A stretch of DNA of 64,000 bases from JAXLQL01 sp046331625. Lineage in GTDB: Bacteria > Acidobacteriota > Terriglobia > Bryobacterales > Bryobacteraceae. Below the pieces are notes generated by a model, which saw only the letters and a program-made list of their open reading frames with translations, was not told the origin of the DNA and made no database searches. This document shows positions 7,587-17,538 of the stretch, piece by piece (position 1 is the stretch's first letter; the number at the start of each line of letters is the position of its first letter). The stretch spans positions 124,001 through 188,000 of the forward strand of contig JAXLQL010000010.1 in assembly GCA_046331625.1 (NCBI GenBank). The letters run 5' to 3'. Made by a program: the position numbers and the translations under genes.

Positions 7587-10500
7587 TCATTTCCCAAAAA
7601 AGTTTGCTATCAAATTGCCGATCGAACCGAGTATATTGCCGCCACCTTGGCTGACGATACTGCCAACGTCATGGCTGACCAAGCTGCCGCCATCGTGGCT
7701 GACGATGTTGCTGCCGTCCTGGCTGATCAGGGTCCCGCCATCGTTGGAGACCACAAAAGCTCTCCCATTTACCACGAACCAGGTGCCCGGAACAAGGTTG
7801 CTGCCATCCTGGCTGATCAAAGTCCCGCCGTCGTTGGACACGACAAACGCCTTGCCGCTGATGATCACAAGGCCTCCGGGCCGGTAGCTGCCGCCTGGGA
7901 AGATAATGCCGGGCGTATCTCTCAGGGCCCCTGGCGGAGGCAGAGCGGTTGCCGCGCCTGAACCGCAGGTACCGGTCTGCGAGCAGGAACTGCTCGGTAC
8001 GAGCTTTGGATGAGACGGTGGCGTTTGCACGGGGGGCGGCGGGTCGTTCTGGGGCGGCGGTGGCGGCCTGACGCCATTGAACGGCGCGAATTGCGCATAA
8101 GACGCCCAGTCCAGATAAGGATAGTCTTGGACGGCCTGGACAAAATCAGAGAAGTACTCGAATTGTTTCTGCGTTAGATTCTCGCCCAACACATTGAACA
8201 TATACTCGCCGATGAAATGAGCGAGATCGTCGGCATACTTCTTGGCTTTGTAGTGGTTCGTCAGCGGCGAAGGTCCAGGCAGGGCGATCTGCGTCCCCAA
8301 GGGATCGATGTAAAAGAGCGGATTCCCGTTGGCGTAGGTGTAGGGTCCCATGGCGCGCGGGTCGGCGCTGGGGACCGGGTCCGGCGATAGGAACCTTGCC
8401 GAGGCGGCGTCGTAGTGGCGCGCGCGCAAATAGTAGAGGCCGGTGCCCTCGCGAATCACGCCGTATTGGCCCTGCCACGTGAACGGGTTGTCGGAGGTTC
8501 CGTAGTGCGTATCCACGTCGCCGTACGGCGTGATGGAATACGTGTCGGTGGCGGATCCGTTTTCGCCGGTGAGCAGCATCGTGTTGCCCATTTCGTCGAA
8601 GTGATAGAAACGGCGCTCCCCGCTCGCGGCATCGATCCCGTAGAGGAGCAATCCGTTGGGTAGATACACGTAGTAGCGTGCATCGGCGGATGCCTGGCGA
8701 ACGATCGAGAGCGAGGGCAGGCTGGTGGAGTAGTTATAAACGAAGTCCTGTTGAGTCCCTGAGAAGTTGGTCGACGAAATGTGTCCGAAGGCGTCATAAG
8801 CGAACGTGGCGGTATTGGCGCCGTCGGAGAATGACGTCATGCGGGAGGCGAGATTCCAGATGAAATTGCGGCCATTTTGCCCAAGCACGCGCCCCATGTC
8901 ATCCGATGTCGCGGAGGCTGATTGGCCGGCTGCATCGTAGGAGACCTGCTGGCTCGACTCCCGCACGGCGGGAGTCTGAAGACCGGTGCGCTCGGCGGAG
9001 AGGATCTTTCCGGCAGCGTCTCGGGTCAAAGCCACCGCGGCCAACTCGCCGGCAGCGATCTTGACCAGACGGCCTTCCGCATCGTAGCCGTAGCTGGTGA
9101 CCACGCCGTTCGGATACGTGACGGAGGTGATGCGGCCCGCTCCATCGTAGGCAAAGGTGGTGGCGCCTCCGATCCAGTCTTTCACCGACGCCAGGCGCCC
9201 GCCCTTGTCATAGCCGTACGCGATGATTTTGCCGGGACCGTACGTGTAGCTGGCCGGGCGGCCCACCGCATCGTAGGCGATGTCGATGCCGTTGATGGTG
9301 GAGACCTGACCCGAGCGCTCGCGCTTAATCGACAGTCCGCTGGCTTCGGTCAGCAAACCATTGGCGTCGTAAGCTGCGTTCACAGTGGTTCCATCGGAGA
9401 ATTCGCGCTTGGTGGCGCGGCCATTGAGATCGTTCGTGATGGCCACCGAGCCGAGAGGAAGTGTAAGGCCAGTGAGCAGCGTGCCCGTATACGTGCCGGT
9501 GACCGAGCGCCCCAGTGGGTCGGTCCGCTTGATCGTCCGTCCGGCTGTATCGTAACTGAGATTCCAGGTATTTCCGGCAGGGTCGGAGAGCGCTGTTACG
9601 TGACCGGCGTCGTCTCGAGTGAGCGTCGTCGTGAGGGAACCGGGAACGGTCCATGAGGCGATCTGTCCATCGGCGTTCCAGGTAACGGACTGCGCTTCGC
9701 CGAGCGGATTGGTGAGGCTCGTTACACGCCCCATCTTGTCGTAGGCGCGGCTGTACTTGTTCCCAGCGGCCGTGGTAATGGTGGAAAGTCGGCCCACCGG
9801 GTCGTAACCATAGGTGGTGGTGCGCTTGCTGCCGTCCGTGGCCGAAGCGACGAAGCCCTCCGCCGCGTAAGTATACGCGGCCACCGGACCGTTGGCATCG
9901 CTCTCGGAGGCGACGTTGTTCGCCGAGTCATACCCGTAGGTGACCGTTTCGCCCGCGCCGTTGGTGATCGAACGGACGCGGTCGGCGGCATCATATGCAT
10001 AGGTGGTCTTGTTCTTCAGAGGATCGGTGACAGAAGCTAACTGGCCGGTACCGGTGTACTCATAGTGCACGCCAGCGCCCGCGCCGTTTCCCTGATCCTG
10101 GAGTTGGCGGTTTTGGTCGGTATAAAGAGTCCTGGAACCGCCGCCCGGGTGACTGAAGACGTTCATCGGACCGGTGGTGGATTGGTCATAGATGAATCCG
10201 GAGCGCCCGCCGTTGGGATCGGTGATCCGCGTCACCCGCTTCAGTGAGTCATAGGCGTACGTGGTGAGGTTGCCGAGCGGGTCTTTGGCGCTGGCCAAGG
10301 TGGCGTCGTCATTCCAGGCGAACACAGTGGCGTTGCCGGTAGCGCCGGTGGAGGAGGTGACGAGTCCCCGAGCATCGTAGGTGTACTTCACCGTGCCGCC
10401 GCGTGGAGAGGTAACCGAAAGAAGGTTGCCTTTGCTGTCATAGGTCATGGTGCGGCGGCCGTCATCGGGGTACTTGACGGCAATCAGGTTATAGAAAGTG

Positions 10501-12143
10501 AAATCATCCTGGATCTGGGACGAGTAGGTGTAGATCGTCGTGTTGCCCAAGGCATCGGAAATCGAAGTCGGATAACCACTGATGGCATCGTAGACGAAGT
10601 CGGTCCGGCGGCCCAAGGCGTCAGTCACCGATATTCGCCGGCTGGAGCCATCGAATCCTTGCGAAGTGACGCCGCCCTGCGGATCGGCCAGGCGAGCCCC
10701 ATTGCCGTTGGTATCACTGGCCTGCCGCGTCACATTGCCGAGCGGGCCGGTTATGGTGGTCCCGCCGTTCCCATCGTAGGCGACCTTGGTCGTATTGTTA
10801 TTGGCGTCCGTCTGGCTAATCACGCGGCCGGAGCCGTCGTAGGTTTGGGTGGTGGGCACGTTGCCGAGGGGCAATTGCGTTTTGGTGAGTAGCCCGACGC
10901 GCACGCCCGAATTATCGTAGGTATATTTCGTTGTCTGCTTGTATATGTCGACCGCCGAGAGCAGCAGGTTGCCGTTATAGGCGTAGGTCACGGTCCGGCC
11001 AGCCTGATCGGTCACCTTGGACAGGCGCCCGCCGGTGTAGGTGAAGGTGAGTGTCCGGCCAAAACCATCCTTGGCGCTGACAGGCCCGAAGGGGCCCGGA
11101 GCAACCGTAATCGCGTTTCCGTTGCGGTCTTCGATTTTGAGGAGCGCGCCGGAGTCGGTGTCGAAGGTGTGGATCCAACGCGTGGTGGGATCCATGAGGC
11201 GGAAGGTGGTCTGCTTCTCCACAAGCTGGTAAACCGTGTCGCCGGGAGCGGCCATGGCCCAGCGGCCGCCCTGTTTTTTGAAGTCGACGACGCTCCCACC
11301 GAACAGCAGCAGCTTCGCGCTGTCTCCGGCCACATTGAGACATTCGTCGAAATTGCTCATCCAATTAATACCGAGCGCGGAGGCGACGCCAGTTTGAGAC
11401 AGCGCCGAAGAATAGTACCGCCAGAAGCCGAACTGCAACGGGCCACCGAGAGCGAAGTCATTGACCGAGTCATAGAACTGACCGGTGGCGCCGTCCACCG
11501 GATCCACCAACGCGGACAGCGTATACCGCGCCACTTTACTGCTCTTCCCGGTGACGTTTCCGTCGCCCAGCGTTCCGGCGAAACTGACGTTGAGGCCGGT
11601 TGGGCCGCCGCCCGAGTTACTCACGGCGAAGAGCAGGGTGTTCGGACCGTCGGCCAAACCCTTGCTCTTGTCCAATTGGAAGGTAACTGGGGTACGGTAG
11701 ATCGCTCCTGGACTGGTGTAAAGATTTTTGGAGCCACTCGGGTTCACAAGCGTCACGGTCACGTTGTCGTCGGCCGCCAAGGTCATCACCAGATTGGCCA
11801 AGTCGATGTCGAAGACGGTGAATTGAAGCTGGTACGTGGTGCCGGTGTTGAAGAACTTGCCGTTTCGCGATGCATTGGATTGGTCCGGAGAAGGAGCGAC
11901 CCAGAGCGCACCGGTTCCCGGAAAGGCGCCGGACCCCGCCCAGCCGTCGGCAAGAACGCTTGTAACGATGAAGGCGCCCCCGGGGGAAGTGAGCTGCCCG
12001 GTGGTATCGGAAGTGATTCTGTAAGCGAGATCGCGTCCGTTGCTCTGGTTTGCGCCCGTGGATGGCGGCACGGACGCGAGTGCGGCGGCGGCAAAGGCGA
12101 AGATGCACGATGCGGCTCGGCGGAATGGCAGGTTGTCGAACAT
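7587..12143 (-). CDS. Large secreted RHS/YD-repeat protein
   Basis: A 1518-residue protein with a signal peptide (start MFDNLPFRRAASCIFAFAAAALA, AGAGGA upstream). Residues about 30-210 form a non-repeat N-terminal domain with a lectin-like look. Residues about 210-350 include the DUF6531-type block (DPVDGATGQFYDSVNDFALGGPLQF). From about 350 to 1240 there are dozens of YD repeats of the G.....YDA.GR...... type, which fold into the RHS shell. The RHS core end is at about residues 1250-1282 (RFLSPDPVPSADPRAMGPYTYANGNPLFYIDPLG-type), after which toxin or variable tips are usually found. Here the tip is about 235 residues: a region rich in Pro, then a short tandem repeat tail. No known toxin motif was recognised. 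It is divergently transcribed from the ECF sigma gene 95 bases away. Confidence 0.9.
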   Translation of the reverse strand: MFDNLPFRRAASCIFAFAAAALASVPPSTGANQSNGRDLAYRITSDTTGQLTSPGGAFIVTSVLADGWAGSGAFPGTGALWVAPSPDQSNASRNGKFFNTGTTYQLQFTVFDIDLANLVMTLAADDNVTVTLVNPSGSKNLYTSPGAIYRTPVTFQLDKSKGLADGPNTLLFAVSNSGGGPTGLNVSFAGTLGDGNVTGKSSKVARYTLSALVDPVDGATGQFYDSVNDFALGGPLQFGFWRYYSSALSQTGVASALGINWMSNFDECLNVAGDSAKLLLFGGSVVDFKKQGGRWAMAAPGDTVYQLVEKQTTFRLMDPTTRWIHTFDTDSGALLKIEDRNGNAITVAPGPFGPVSAKDGFGRTLTFTYTGGRLSKVTDQAGRTVTYAYNGNLLLSAVDIYKQTTKYTYDNSGVRVGLLTKTQLPLGNVPTTQTYDGSGRVISQTDANNNTTKVAYDGNGGTTITGPLGNVTRQASDTNGNGARLADPQGGVTSQGFDGSSRRISVTDALGRRTDFVYDAISGYPTSISDALGNTTIYTYSSQIQDDFTFYNLIAVKYPDDGRRTMTYDSKGNLLSVTSPRGGTVKYTYDARGLVTSSTGATGNATVFAWNDDATLASAKDPLGNLTTYAYDSLKRVTRITDPNGGRSGFIYDQSTTGPMNVFSHPGGGSRTLYTDQNRQLQDQGNGAGAGVHYEYTGTGQLASVTDPLKNKTTYAYDAADRVRSITNGAGETVTYGYDSANNVASESDANGPVAAYTYAAEGFVASATDGSKRTTTYGYDPVGRLSTITTAAGNKYSRAYDKMGRVTSLTNPLGEAQSVTWNADGQIASWTVPGSLTTTLTRDDAGHVTALSDPAGNTWNLSYDTAGRTIKRTDPLGRSVTGTYTGTLLTGLTLPLGSVAITNDLNGRATKREFSDGTTVNAAYDANGLLTEASGLSIKRERSGQVSTINGIDIAYDAVGRPASYTYGPGKIIAYGYDKGGRLASVKDWIGGATTFAYDGAGRITSVTYPNGVVTSYGYDAEGRLVKIAAGELAAVALTRDAAGKILSAERTGLQTPAVRESSQQVSYDAAGQSASATSDDMGRVLGQNGRNFIWNLASRMTSFSDGANTATFAYDAFGHISSTNFSGTQQDFVYNYSTSLPSLSIVRQASADARYYVYLPNGLLLYGIDAASGERRFYHFDEMGNTMLLTGENGSATDTYSITPYGDVDTHYGTSDNPFTWQGQYGVIREGTGLYYLRARHYDAASARFLSPDPVPSADPRAMGPYTYANGNPLFYIDPLGTQIALPGPSPLTNHYKAKKYADDLAHFIGEYMFNVLGENLTQKQFEYFSDFVQAVQDYPYLDWASYAQFAPFNGVRPPPPPQNDPPPPVQTPPSHPKLVPSSSCSQTGTCGSGAATALPPPGALRDTPGIIFPGGSYRPGGLVIISGKAFVVSNDGGTLISQDGSNLVPGTWFVVNGRAFVVSNDGGTLISQDGSNIVSHDGGSLVSHDVGSIVSQGGGNILGSIGNLIANFFGK

Positions 12144-12238
12144 TGGAATCCTCTGTGGCTCCTCTTGCGCTGTTCCTTACGGAAACGGCGCCAGTCGTCC
12201 GCCAACTTTTTTGTTACCTTGGTGGAGAGTTTCAAGCC

Positions 12239-12862
12239 ATGCACGGAGGGGGATCCGAGGCAACGCGTGAATTGATCACCCGCTGTTTGCACGACTGGCG
12301 GGGCGGAGACGATCGCGCGCTGGCGCGGTTGACCGAGGCCACCTACGCGGAACTACGGCGGGTTGCGTCCGCGATCCTCGCCGGCCACCAGCCCAGCCGT
12401 ACGATTCAGCCGACCGTACTCGTCCATGAATTGTTCTTTCAGCTACCCGGAGTGCAGCACATCGATTGGGAAAGCCGCGCGCACTTCCTGAACGTGGCTG
12501 CCAAGATGATGCGGAACATCCTGGTGGACCACGCCCGCAGGCGCCAGGCAGCGAAGAGGGGCGCCGGACTCAGCCTTCCCTTGATCGAGCCGGGTAACTC
12601 TGACCCGGCGTTGGAGATCGACGTTTTGGCGGTTCACGAGGCGCTCGAGCGGTTCCACCAACGCTACCCGCGGCAGGCGCAAGTAGTGGAACTGCGTTTT
12701 TTCGGTGGCCTCAGCATGGAGGAGACCTGCGACGTGATGCGAGCCCAGGGCAGCGAGGGCTCCCTGCGAACCGTGGAACGCGATTGGACGTTCGCCAAGG
12801 CATGGTTGCAGCGCGCCTTCGTAAAGCGCCCGCAGGGAGACGTCCATGAATCCCCGGCGTGA
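12239..12862 (+). CDS. ECF sigma factor, TIGR02999-like
   Basis: A 207-residue sigma-70 family factor started at the ATG at 12239 (GGAG upstream). Region 2 appears as LTEATYAELRRVASAIL through HELFFQL and WESRAHFLNVAAKMMRNILVDHARRRQAAKRG. Region 4 is seen in ALERFHQRYPRQAQVVELRFFGGLSMEETCDVM and TVERDWTFAKAWLQRAF. The 'RAHFLNVAAKMMRNILVDHARRR' block is characteristic of the TIGR02999 ECF group of acidobacteria and planctomycetes, which is usually encoded next to Ser/Thr kinases. Its stop overlaps the start of the kinase gene by 17 bases, so the two are translationally coupled. The kinase probably controls the sigma factor or shares its signal; this is inference from family context. Confidence 0.93.
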   Translation: MHGGGSEATRELITRCLHDWRGGDDRALARLTEATYAELRRVASAILAGHQPSRTIQPTVLVHELFFQLPGVQHIDWESRAHFLNVAAKMMRNILVDHARRRQAAKRGAGLSLPLIEPGNSDPALEIDVLAVHEALERFHQRYPRQAQVVELRFFGGLSMEETCDVMRAQGSEGSLRTVERDWTFAKAWLQRAFVKRPQGDVHESPA

Positions 12863-15530
12863 CGCGGCCACCCTGTTCCACAGGGCCCTGGCGATGCCCG
12901 CTGCGGAGCGGAGCGCGTTTCTGGCTGGAGAATGCACCGGCGACGAACCTTTGCGGATCGAGGTGGAAGAGTTGTTGGCGGCCTCGGCCCAGGCGGACGC
13001 CGACCCCAGGTGGAATTCCGCGATCGAGCTCGAGGCAGCCTCGATGGCTGCCGGCGCCACCTCGGATTTCGGGCGGTACCGGTTGCGTGGGCGCCTCGGA
13101 GCCGGGGGCATGGGCGTCGTCTACGAGGCCGTTCGGTCCGACGATCAGTTCCAGAAACGCGTCGCCGTGAAACTGGTTCCGGGCGGAGATCCGGCACTGG
13201 CTGAACGGCTTCGCCGCGAGCGCCAGATTCTAGCCAATCTCGAGCATCCCGCGATCGCGCGGCTACTCGACGGCGGCGCCACCTCCGACGGCACGCCGTT
13301 TCTCGTGATGGAGTATGTCGCTGGCGTGCCGATCGACCGATACGTCGCCGAGCGGAAACCGTCTCAGCGCGCGCTGCTCGATCTGTTCTGCCAGATCTGC
13401 GGCGCGGTGTCCTATGCGCATCGCAACCTGGTCGTCCACCGCGATCTCAAGCCTTCCAATATCTTGGTTACCGGCGAAGGCGAGCCGAAGCTGCTCGACT
13501 TCGGCATCGCCAAAGTCCTCGACGGCTCGGCGGAGCGCACACGAACGGGCGCGGCGGCGCTCACACCGGAGTACGCCAGTCCCGAACAGATTCGCGGCGA
13601 GGCGGTCACCACGGCGAGCGATATCTATTCCCTCGGCGTGTTGCTCTACGAACTGTTGTCCGGCCGGCGGATGTACCGGGCGGGGATGAGCGCTCTCGAA
13701 TTGGCAGGGGCCATCACGGAAACGGATGCGCCGAGGCTCGAAGACGTGGACGAAGATCTCGACAACATCGTCCATATGGCGTTGCGGAAGGAGCCGGATC
13801 GCCGCTATGGGTCGGCCGATCAGTTCGCCGGGGAGATTCACCGCTATCTCGAGGGATACCCGGTGTTGGCCAGGCCAGCCACGCGCTTCTATCGCGCCCG
13901 CAAATTCGTCGCGCGCAACAAGAGCCCTCTAGCCGCGGCGCTGCTGGTCTTCCTGGCCCTAGCCGGCGGAATTGTGGCCACCGGACGCGAAGCGGCGATT
14001 GCCAACCGGCGGTTCAACGACGTACGCCAACTCGCCCACACCGTGATTTTCGAATACGCCGACGCGATCGAGCCACTTCCTGGATCGACTCCCGTTCGCC
14101 AAAAGCTCGTCAAGGATGCCCTCGCCTTCCTCGACCAGCTTTCCCTCGAGGGTGGAGATGCGGCGCTGCGCCGCGAACTCGTGGAAGCTTACGTCAAGAT
14201 CAGCAATGTTCAGGGCAATGGCTGGTACAAGAATCTCGGAGACAGCGCGGGAGCCCGGGCCAGCGCGGATAGAGCCGTAGCGGCGGGCGAATCTCTCCTG
14301 CGGCAGGATGCTTCGGCCGACAGTCTCGGCGCAGTGGCCTCGGCCTACTCGGCGCGGGGCGATTTGACGCTGGCGGAAGGCGCGCTCGACCAGGCTGATC
14401 GAGCCTATCGAAAATCGCTCGAACTGCAGCAGCGAGTCGAGCAGCTTCGGCCCGGCGATCTCGAAAACAGCGCTCATCTCATCGAGACCCTGCTCGGGCT
14501 CGCCGACCTGTATGCGGGCCAAGGATTGCAGAACCTCGGCCAGCCGGAACAGGCGATCCGGTTCCAGGAACAGGCTGCCGCCACGGCCCGCGGGCTCGCC
14601 ACCCGGTTCCCCACCGAACGGCGTGCGGCGAAACTTCTGTTCCGGTGCCTCTCCGCCAAGGCCGCGGTGCTGGCGATGACCGGCCATCATCGCGAAGCCC
14701 TCGAGGGAGCCCAGAACAGCCTGAGCGTGATCCAGGAGATCTCGCGAAAGTATCCGGGCAACGTGACTGACCGCCACGCCGTGGCCATCAGCTATCACAG
14801 GGTCGCCAGCATGCTCGCCAACGAAGGCGAATACGCACACGCGCTCGACAACTCGGTGAAGGGCATCGAGATCGAAGAGTCTTTGGCCAAAGCCGATCCG
14901 CGGAACGCGGCCTTCACCCGCAATCTGGCCGTTCAGCGCAATGGTCTCGAGCTCATCCTACGGCGCTTGGGTCGCCCCAGAGAAGCGCTGGCCGAGAGCC
15001 GCAAGGCCCTTGCCGGACTCGAGTCCCTCGCCGCTCGCGATCCGAAGAACGCCGAGTACCGGATCGAAGCTGCCATCAGCCGCCGCAAGGTTGCCGAAGC
15101 GTTGCAGGACTTGCGTGACGTCGCCGCTGCACGCGACGGCTGCCGGCAAGCGTTGCGCGTGTTCGAAGAAGCGCCTGGCGACGCCCTGTCCCGTTTTCAG
15201 CTCGTGAAGACTCTCGAGGTGTCCGCGGCGATCCATGAAAAGACGGGCGATTCGGCGGAGGCGCTCGCCGAACTCGACCGCGCCGCGGAACAGATCGGAG
15301 CGATGGCCGCGCGGGAGCCGAACAACGTGAATCCACGCACCGAAATGGCGCGAGTGCTCGCCCAACGCGGGGAGTGCCTGAAGCGGATGAACCGCGTTCC
15401 GGAGGCCCGAGAGGCGTATCGCAAGTCACTCGATACGTGGGCTGCGCTCGGCGCGCGTGGCGCGATTTCCGGTGGGGACTCGGGCGAACCGGATCGGATT
15501 CGCAAATCTCTGGAGTCGGTGGCGCGGTAG
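12846..15530 (+). CDS. Ser/Thr protein kinase with C-terminal TPR-like sensor
   Basis: An 894-residue membrane kinase. All catalytic motifs are present: glycine loop GAGGMG (85-90), Lys109 in VAVKL, HRDLKPSN (198-205), DFG (218-220) and the APE-equivalent PEYASPEQ (241-248). One transmembrane segment follows (about 360-380), and the extracytoplasmic part (about 390-894) is a chain of TPR-like helical pairs with ALAESRKALAGLESLAARDPKNAEY-type units. A short N-terminal helical domain (1-75) precedes the kinase fold, as is usual for the acidobacterial sigma-linked kinases. It overlaps the ECF sigma gene. The predicted topology is kinase inside and TPRs outside, which fits sensing of an exported or cell-wall signal, though ligands are unknown. 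Confidence 0.93.
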   Translation: MNPRRDAATLFHRALAMPAAERSAFLAGECTGDEPLRIEVEELLAASAQADADPRWNSAIELEAASMAAGATSDFGRYRLRGRLGAGGMGVVYEAVRSDDQFQKRVAVKLVPGGDPALAERLRRERQILANLEHPAIARLLDGGATSDGTPFLVMEYVAGVPIDRYVAERKPSQRALLDLFCQICGAVSYAHRNLVVHRDLKPSNILVTGEGEPKLLDFGIAKVLDGSAERTRTGAAALTPEYASPEQIRGEAVTTASDIYSLGVLLYELLSGRRMYRAGMSALELAGAITETDAPRLEDVDEDLDNIVHMALRKEPDRRYGSADQFAGEIHRYLEGYPVLARPATRFYRARKFVARNKSPLAAALLVFLALAGGIVATGREAAIANRRFNDVRQLAHTVIFEYADAIEPLPGSTPVRQKLVKDALAFLDQLSLEGGDAALRRELVEAYVKISNVQGNGWYKNLGDSAGARASADRAVAAGESLLRQDASADSLGAVASAYSARGDLTLAEGALDQADRAYRKSLELQQRVEQLRPGDLENSAHLIETLLGLADLYAGQGLQNLGQPEQAIRFQEQAAATARGLATRFPTERRAAKLLFRCLSAKAAVLAMTGHHREALEGAQNSLSVIQEISRKYPGNVTDRHAVAISYHRVASMLANEGEYAHALDNSVKGIEIEESLAKADPRNAAFTRNLAVQRNGLELILRRLGRPREALAESRKALAGLESLAARDPKNAEYRIEAAISRRKVAEALQDLRDVAAARDGCRQALRVFEEAPGDALSRFQLVKTLEVSAAIHEKTGDSAEALAELDRAAEQIGAMAAREPNNVNPRTEMARVLAQRGECLKRMNRVPEAREAYRKSLDTWAALGARGAISGGDSGEPDRIRKSLESVAR

Positions 15531-15596
15531 CGCCCCAAAGTCTCGTTCAGAACCTAAGGCAATCGGGTGCCGCGCCGCCTGCGATAATCGCAAGGT

Positions 15597-16628
15597 ATGC
15601 AGCGCCGGACGTTTCTGTCCGCCACGGGAGCGGCAAGCATGGCTCAATCTCAAATCGCGCCGGTCAAGATGGGCATCGACCTGTTCAGCATCCGGTCCTC
15701 GGGCTGGACTCCGTTTCAATACCTCGACTACTGCGCCAAGTGGAAAGCCAAGGTGGTGCACTTCTCCGAGATTCGCTTCCTCGGCAATCTCGAGCCCGAG
15801 CACCTGAAGAAGGTGCGCGCGCACGCCGCGGAACTCGGCATCGAGATCGAGATCGGGATGCGCTCGATCTGCCCCACCTCGAAAGCTTTCGACGCCAAGC
15901 AAGGCACGGCCGAGGAGCAGTTGGGGCGGATGATCGAATCGGCGAAGCTGATCGGCTCGAACATCGTGCGCGCGTTCCTCGGCACGATGGCGGACCGGGG
16001 CAGTGGGCGCGGCGCCGATCTCGCGATCGAAGCCCACATCGAGAACACAGCCAAGGTGCTGCGCAACATGCGTAGCCGTGTGATGGATGCCGGCTTGAAG
16101 GTGGCGATCGAGAATCATGCCGGCGACATGCAAGGCCGCGAGTTGAAGATGCTGATCGAGGGCGCGGGCAAAGACTTCGTGGGCGCGTGCCTCGATTCCG
16201 GGAATCCGCTGTGGACGCTCGAGGACCCGCACGTCACGCTCGACGCGCTTCATCCTTATGTGATCACCAGCCATGTGCGCGACTCGATCGTGTGGCGCAC
16301 GCCCAAGGGCGTCTCGATGCGGTGGATGCGCATGGGCGAAGGCAACGTGGATATCGATAGCTACGTGCGCAAGTATCGCGAGCTCTGCCCGGGCAAAGCG
16401 ATCACGCTCGAGATCATCGTGATTCCACCGCGCGAGTTCAACTTCCTCGAGCCGAAATTCTGGGATGGCTATCGTAACGTCCCTGCGTGGCAGTTCGCGC
16501 GGTTCCTCGCGATTGCTGAGAAGGGACAGCCTTCGGCCGCGCCTCCCAAGCCCGCCGACCCGGCCGCGCAGGAGCGCGAAGATCTCGAGGCCAGCATTCG
16601 ATACACTCAGAAACTATTGGGCGTATGA
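15597..16628 (+). CDS. Sugar phosphate isomerase/epimerase, Tat-type leader
   Basis: A 343-residue TIM-barrel protein of the AP-endonuclease-2/xylose-isomerase-like superfamily. The N-terminus (MQRRTFLSATGAASMAQS) has a twin-arginine-like leader. The barrel is recognised from KMGIDLFSIRSSG, the VVHFSEIRFLGNLE strand, KVAIENHAGDMQGRELKMLIE (metal-ligand type E and H), and FVGACLDSGNPLWTLEDP, in which D and the following H are the usual metal ligands (YVITSHVRDS). Proteins of this type in the group are probably periplasmic sugar or polyol epimerases. Substrate cannot be told from the sequence. Its stop overlaps the next gene by ATGA, suggesting co-translation. Confidence 0.85.
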   Translation: MQRRTFLSATGAASMAQSQIAPVKMGIDLFSIRSSGWTPFQYLDYCAKWKAKVVHFSEIRFLGNLEPEHLKKVRAHAAELGIEIEIGMRSICPTSKAFDAKQGTAEEQLGRMIESAKLIGSNIVRAFLGTMADRGSGRGADLAIEAHIENTAKVLRNMRSRVMDAGLKVAIENHAGDMQGRELKMLIEGAGKDFVGACLDSGNPLWTLEDPHVTLDALHPYVITSHVRDSIVWRTPKGVSMRWMRMGEGNVDIDSYVRKYRELCPGKAITLEIIVIPPREFNFLEPKFWDGYRNVPAWQFARFLAIAEKGQPSAAPPKPADPAAQEREDLEASIRYTQKLLGV

Positions 16629-17536
16629 GAACCGCGTTTCTCCTTCTTTTCGTAGGCCTGTGCCATGCGCAATTGGTGCAGCCGGTCCGTGAGTTGATTG
16701 CGCGGAAAGACTTCGCCTCGGCCGAGCGGCTGATCGGCGAGTACGAGAAGGCGCGCGGCCGCGATCCGGAATCGATCCTCGCGTATTCGTGGCTCGGGCG
16801 CGGAGCGCAAGCGGCCAAGGATTGGGATGCGGCGGCGCGCTACGCCGCCGAGACTCGCAAGCTGTGCCTGGAAGCGTTGAAGACCCGCAAGCTCGACGAT
16901 GAGCCGAGGCTGCCCACCGCGCTCGGCGCTTCGATCGAAGTGCAGGGTCACACGCTCGCGGGCCAAGGCCAGCGCGATGAAGCAGTGGCGTTCCTGCGCA
17001 AGGAACTCGCGGCGTGGCGCTCCACGTCGATGCGCACGCGGATCCAGAAGAACCTCAACCTGATCGACCTCGAAGGCAAGCCCGCGCCTGAGATCGAGAT
17101 CGCGGGCAGCCTGGGTCCGGTGAAGGCGGCTCCGTTGCGGTCACTGAAGGGCAAGCCGTACGTGCTCTTCTTCTGGGCGCACTGGTGTGCTGATTGCAAG
17201 CGGCAGGGGCCGATCCTGGCGCGACTCGAGCGCGAGTTTGCGGGCAAAGGGCTGACCGTGGTGGGTCCCACGCAGAAGTACGGATACGTTGCGGGCGGAC
17301 GCGAGGCCACCGCGCAGGAAGAGCTCGAGTACATCGAGCAAGTGCGGCGCGCGTACTATTCGGAGCTGGCGCATATGGCCGTTCCGGTGAGCGAGGAGAA
17401 CTTCAAGGCGTGGGGCTGCAGCAGTTCGCCGACGCTCGCGCTGGTGGACAAGGCGGGGATCGTCCGGCTGTTCCATCCCGGCGCGATGAGCTATGAGGAA
17501 CTGCTGCCTCATGTGAAGAAGGCAGTGGGCGACTGA
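16625..17536 (+). CDS. TlpA-like thioredoxin-fold protein
   Basis: A 303-residue exported protein (signal peptide MRTAFLLLFVGLCHAQ). The N-terminal half (about 20-150) is alpha-helical, with repeated A/E-rich helices that resemble a short TPR-like region. The C-terminal half is a thioredoxin fold with the redox motif WCADC (Trp187, Cys188, Cys191), preceded by GKPYVLFFWAHW and followed by the cis-proline loop SSPTLALVDKAG. It therefore looks like a TlpA/AhpC-TSA-type periplasmic disulphide oxidoreductase. It overlaps the isomerase gene by four bases and converges with the NHL-protein gene, leaving only two bases between the stops. Confidence 0.85.
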   Translation: MRTAFLLLFVGLCHAQLVQPVRELIARKDFASAERLIGEYEKARGRDPESILAYSWLGRGAQAAKDWDAAARYAAETRKLCLEALKTRKLDDEPRLPTALGASIEVQGHTLAGQGQRDEAVAFLRKELAAWRSTSMRTRIQKNLNLIDLEGKPAPEIEIAGSLGPVKAAPLRSLKGKPYVLFFWAHWCADCKRQGPILARLEREFAGKGLTVVGPTQKYGYVAGGREATAQEELEYIEQVRRAYYSELAHMAVPVSEENFKAWGCSSSPTLALVDKAGIVRLFHPGAMSYEELLPHVKKAVGD

Positions 17537-17538
17537 AG

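Noticed and set aside
7600..7860. CRISPR-like or VNTR array in the repeated bases at the RHS 3' end
   Set aside because: The repeats are in frame, of unequal length and without spacers, so they are coding repeats of the RHS tail.
8415..11364. Several open frames opposite or out of frame to the RHS gene
   Set aside because: They arise from GC-rich third positions in a repeat gene; none has a signal or family match, and the RHS frame explains the region.
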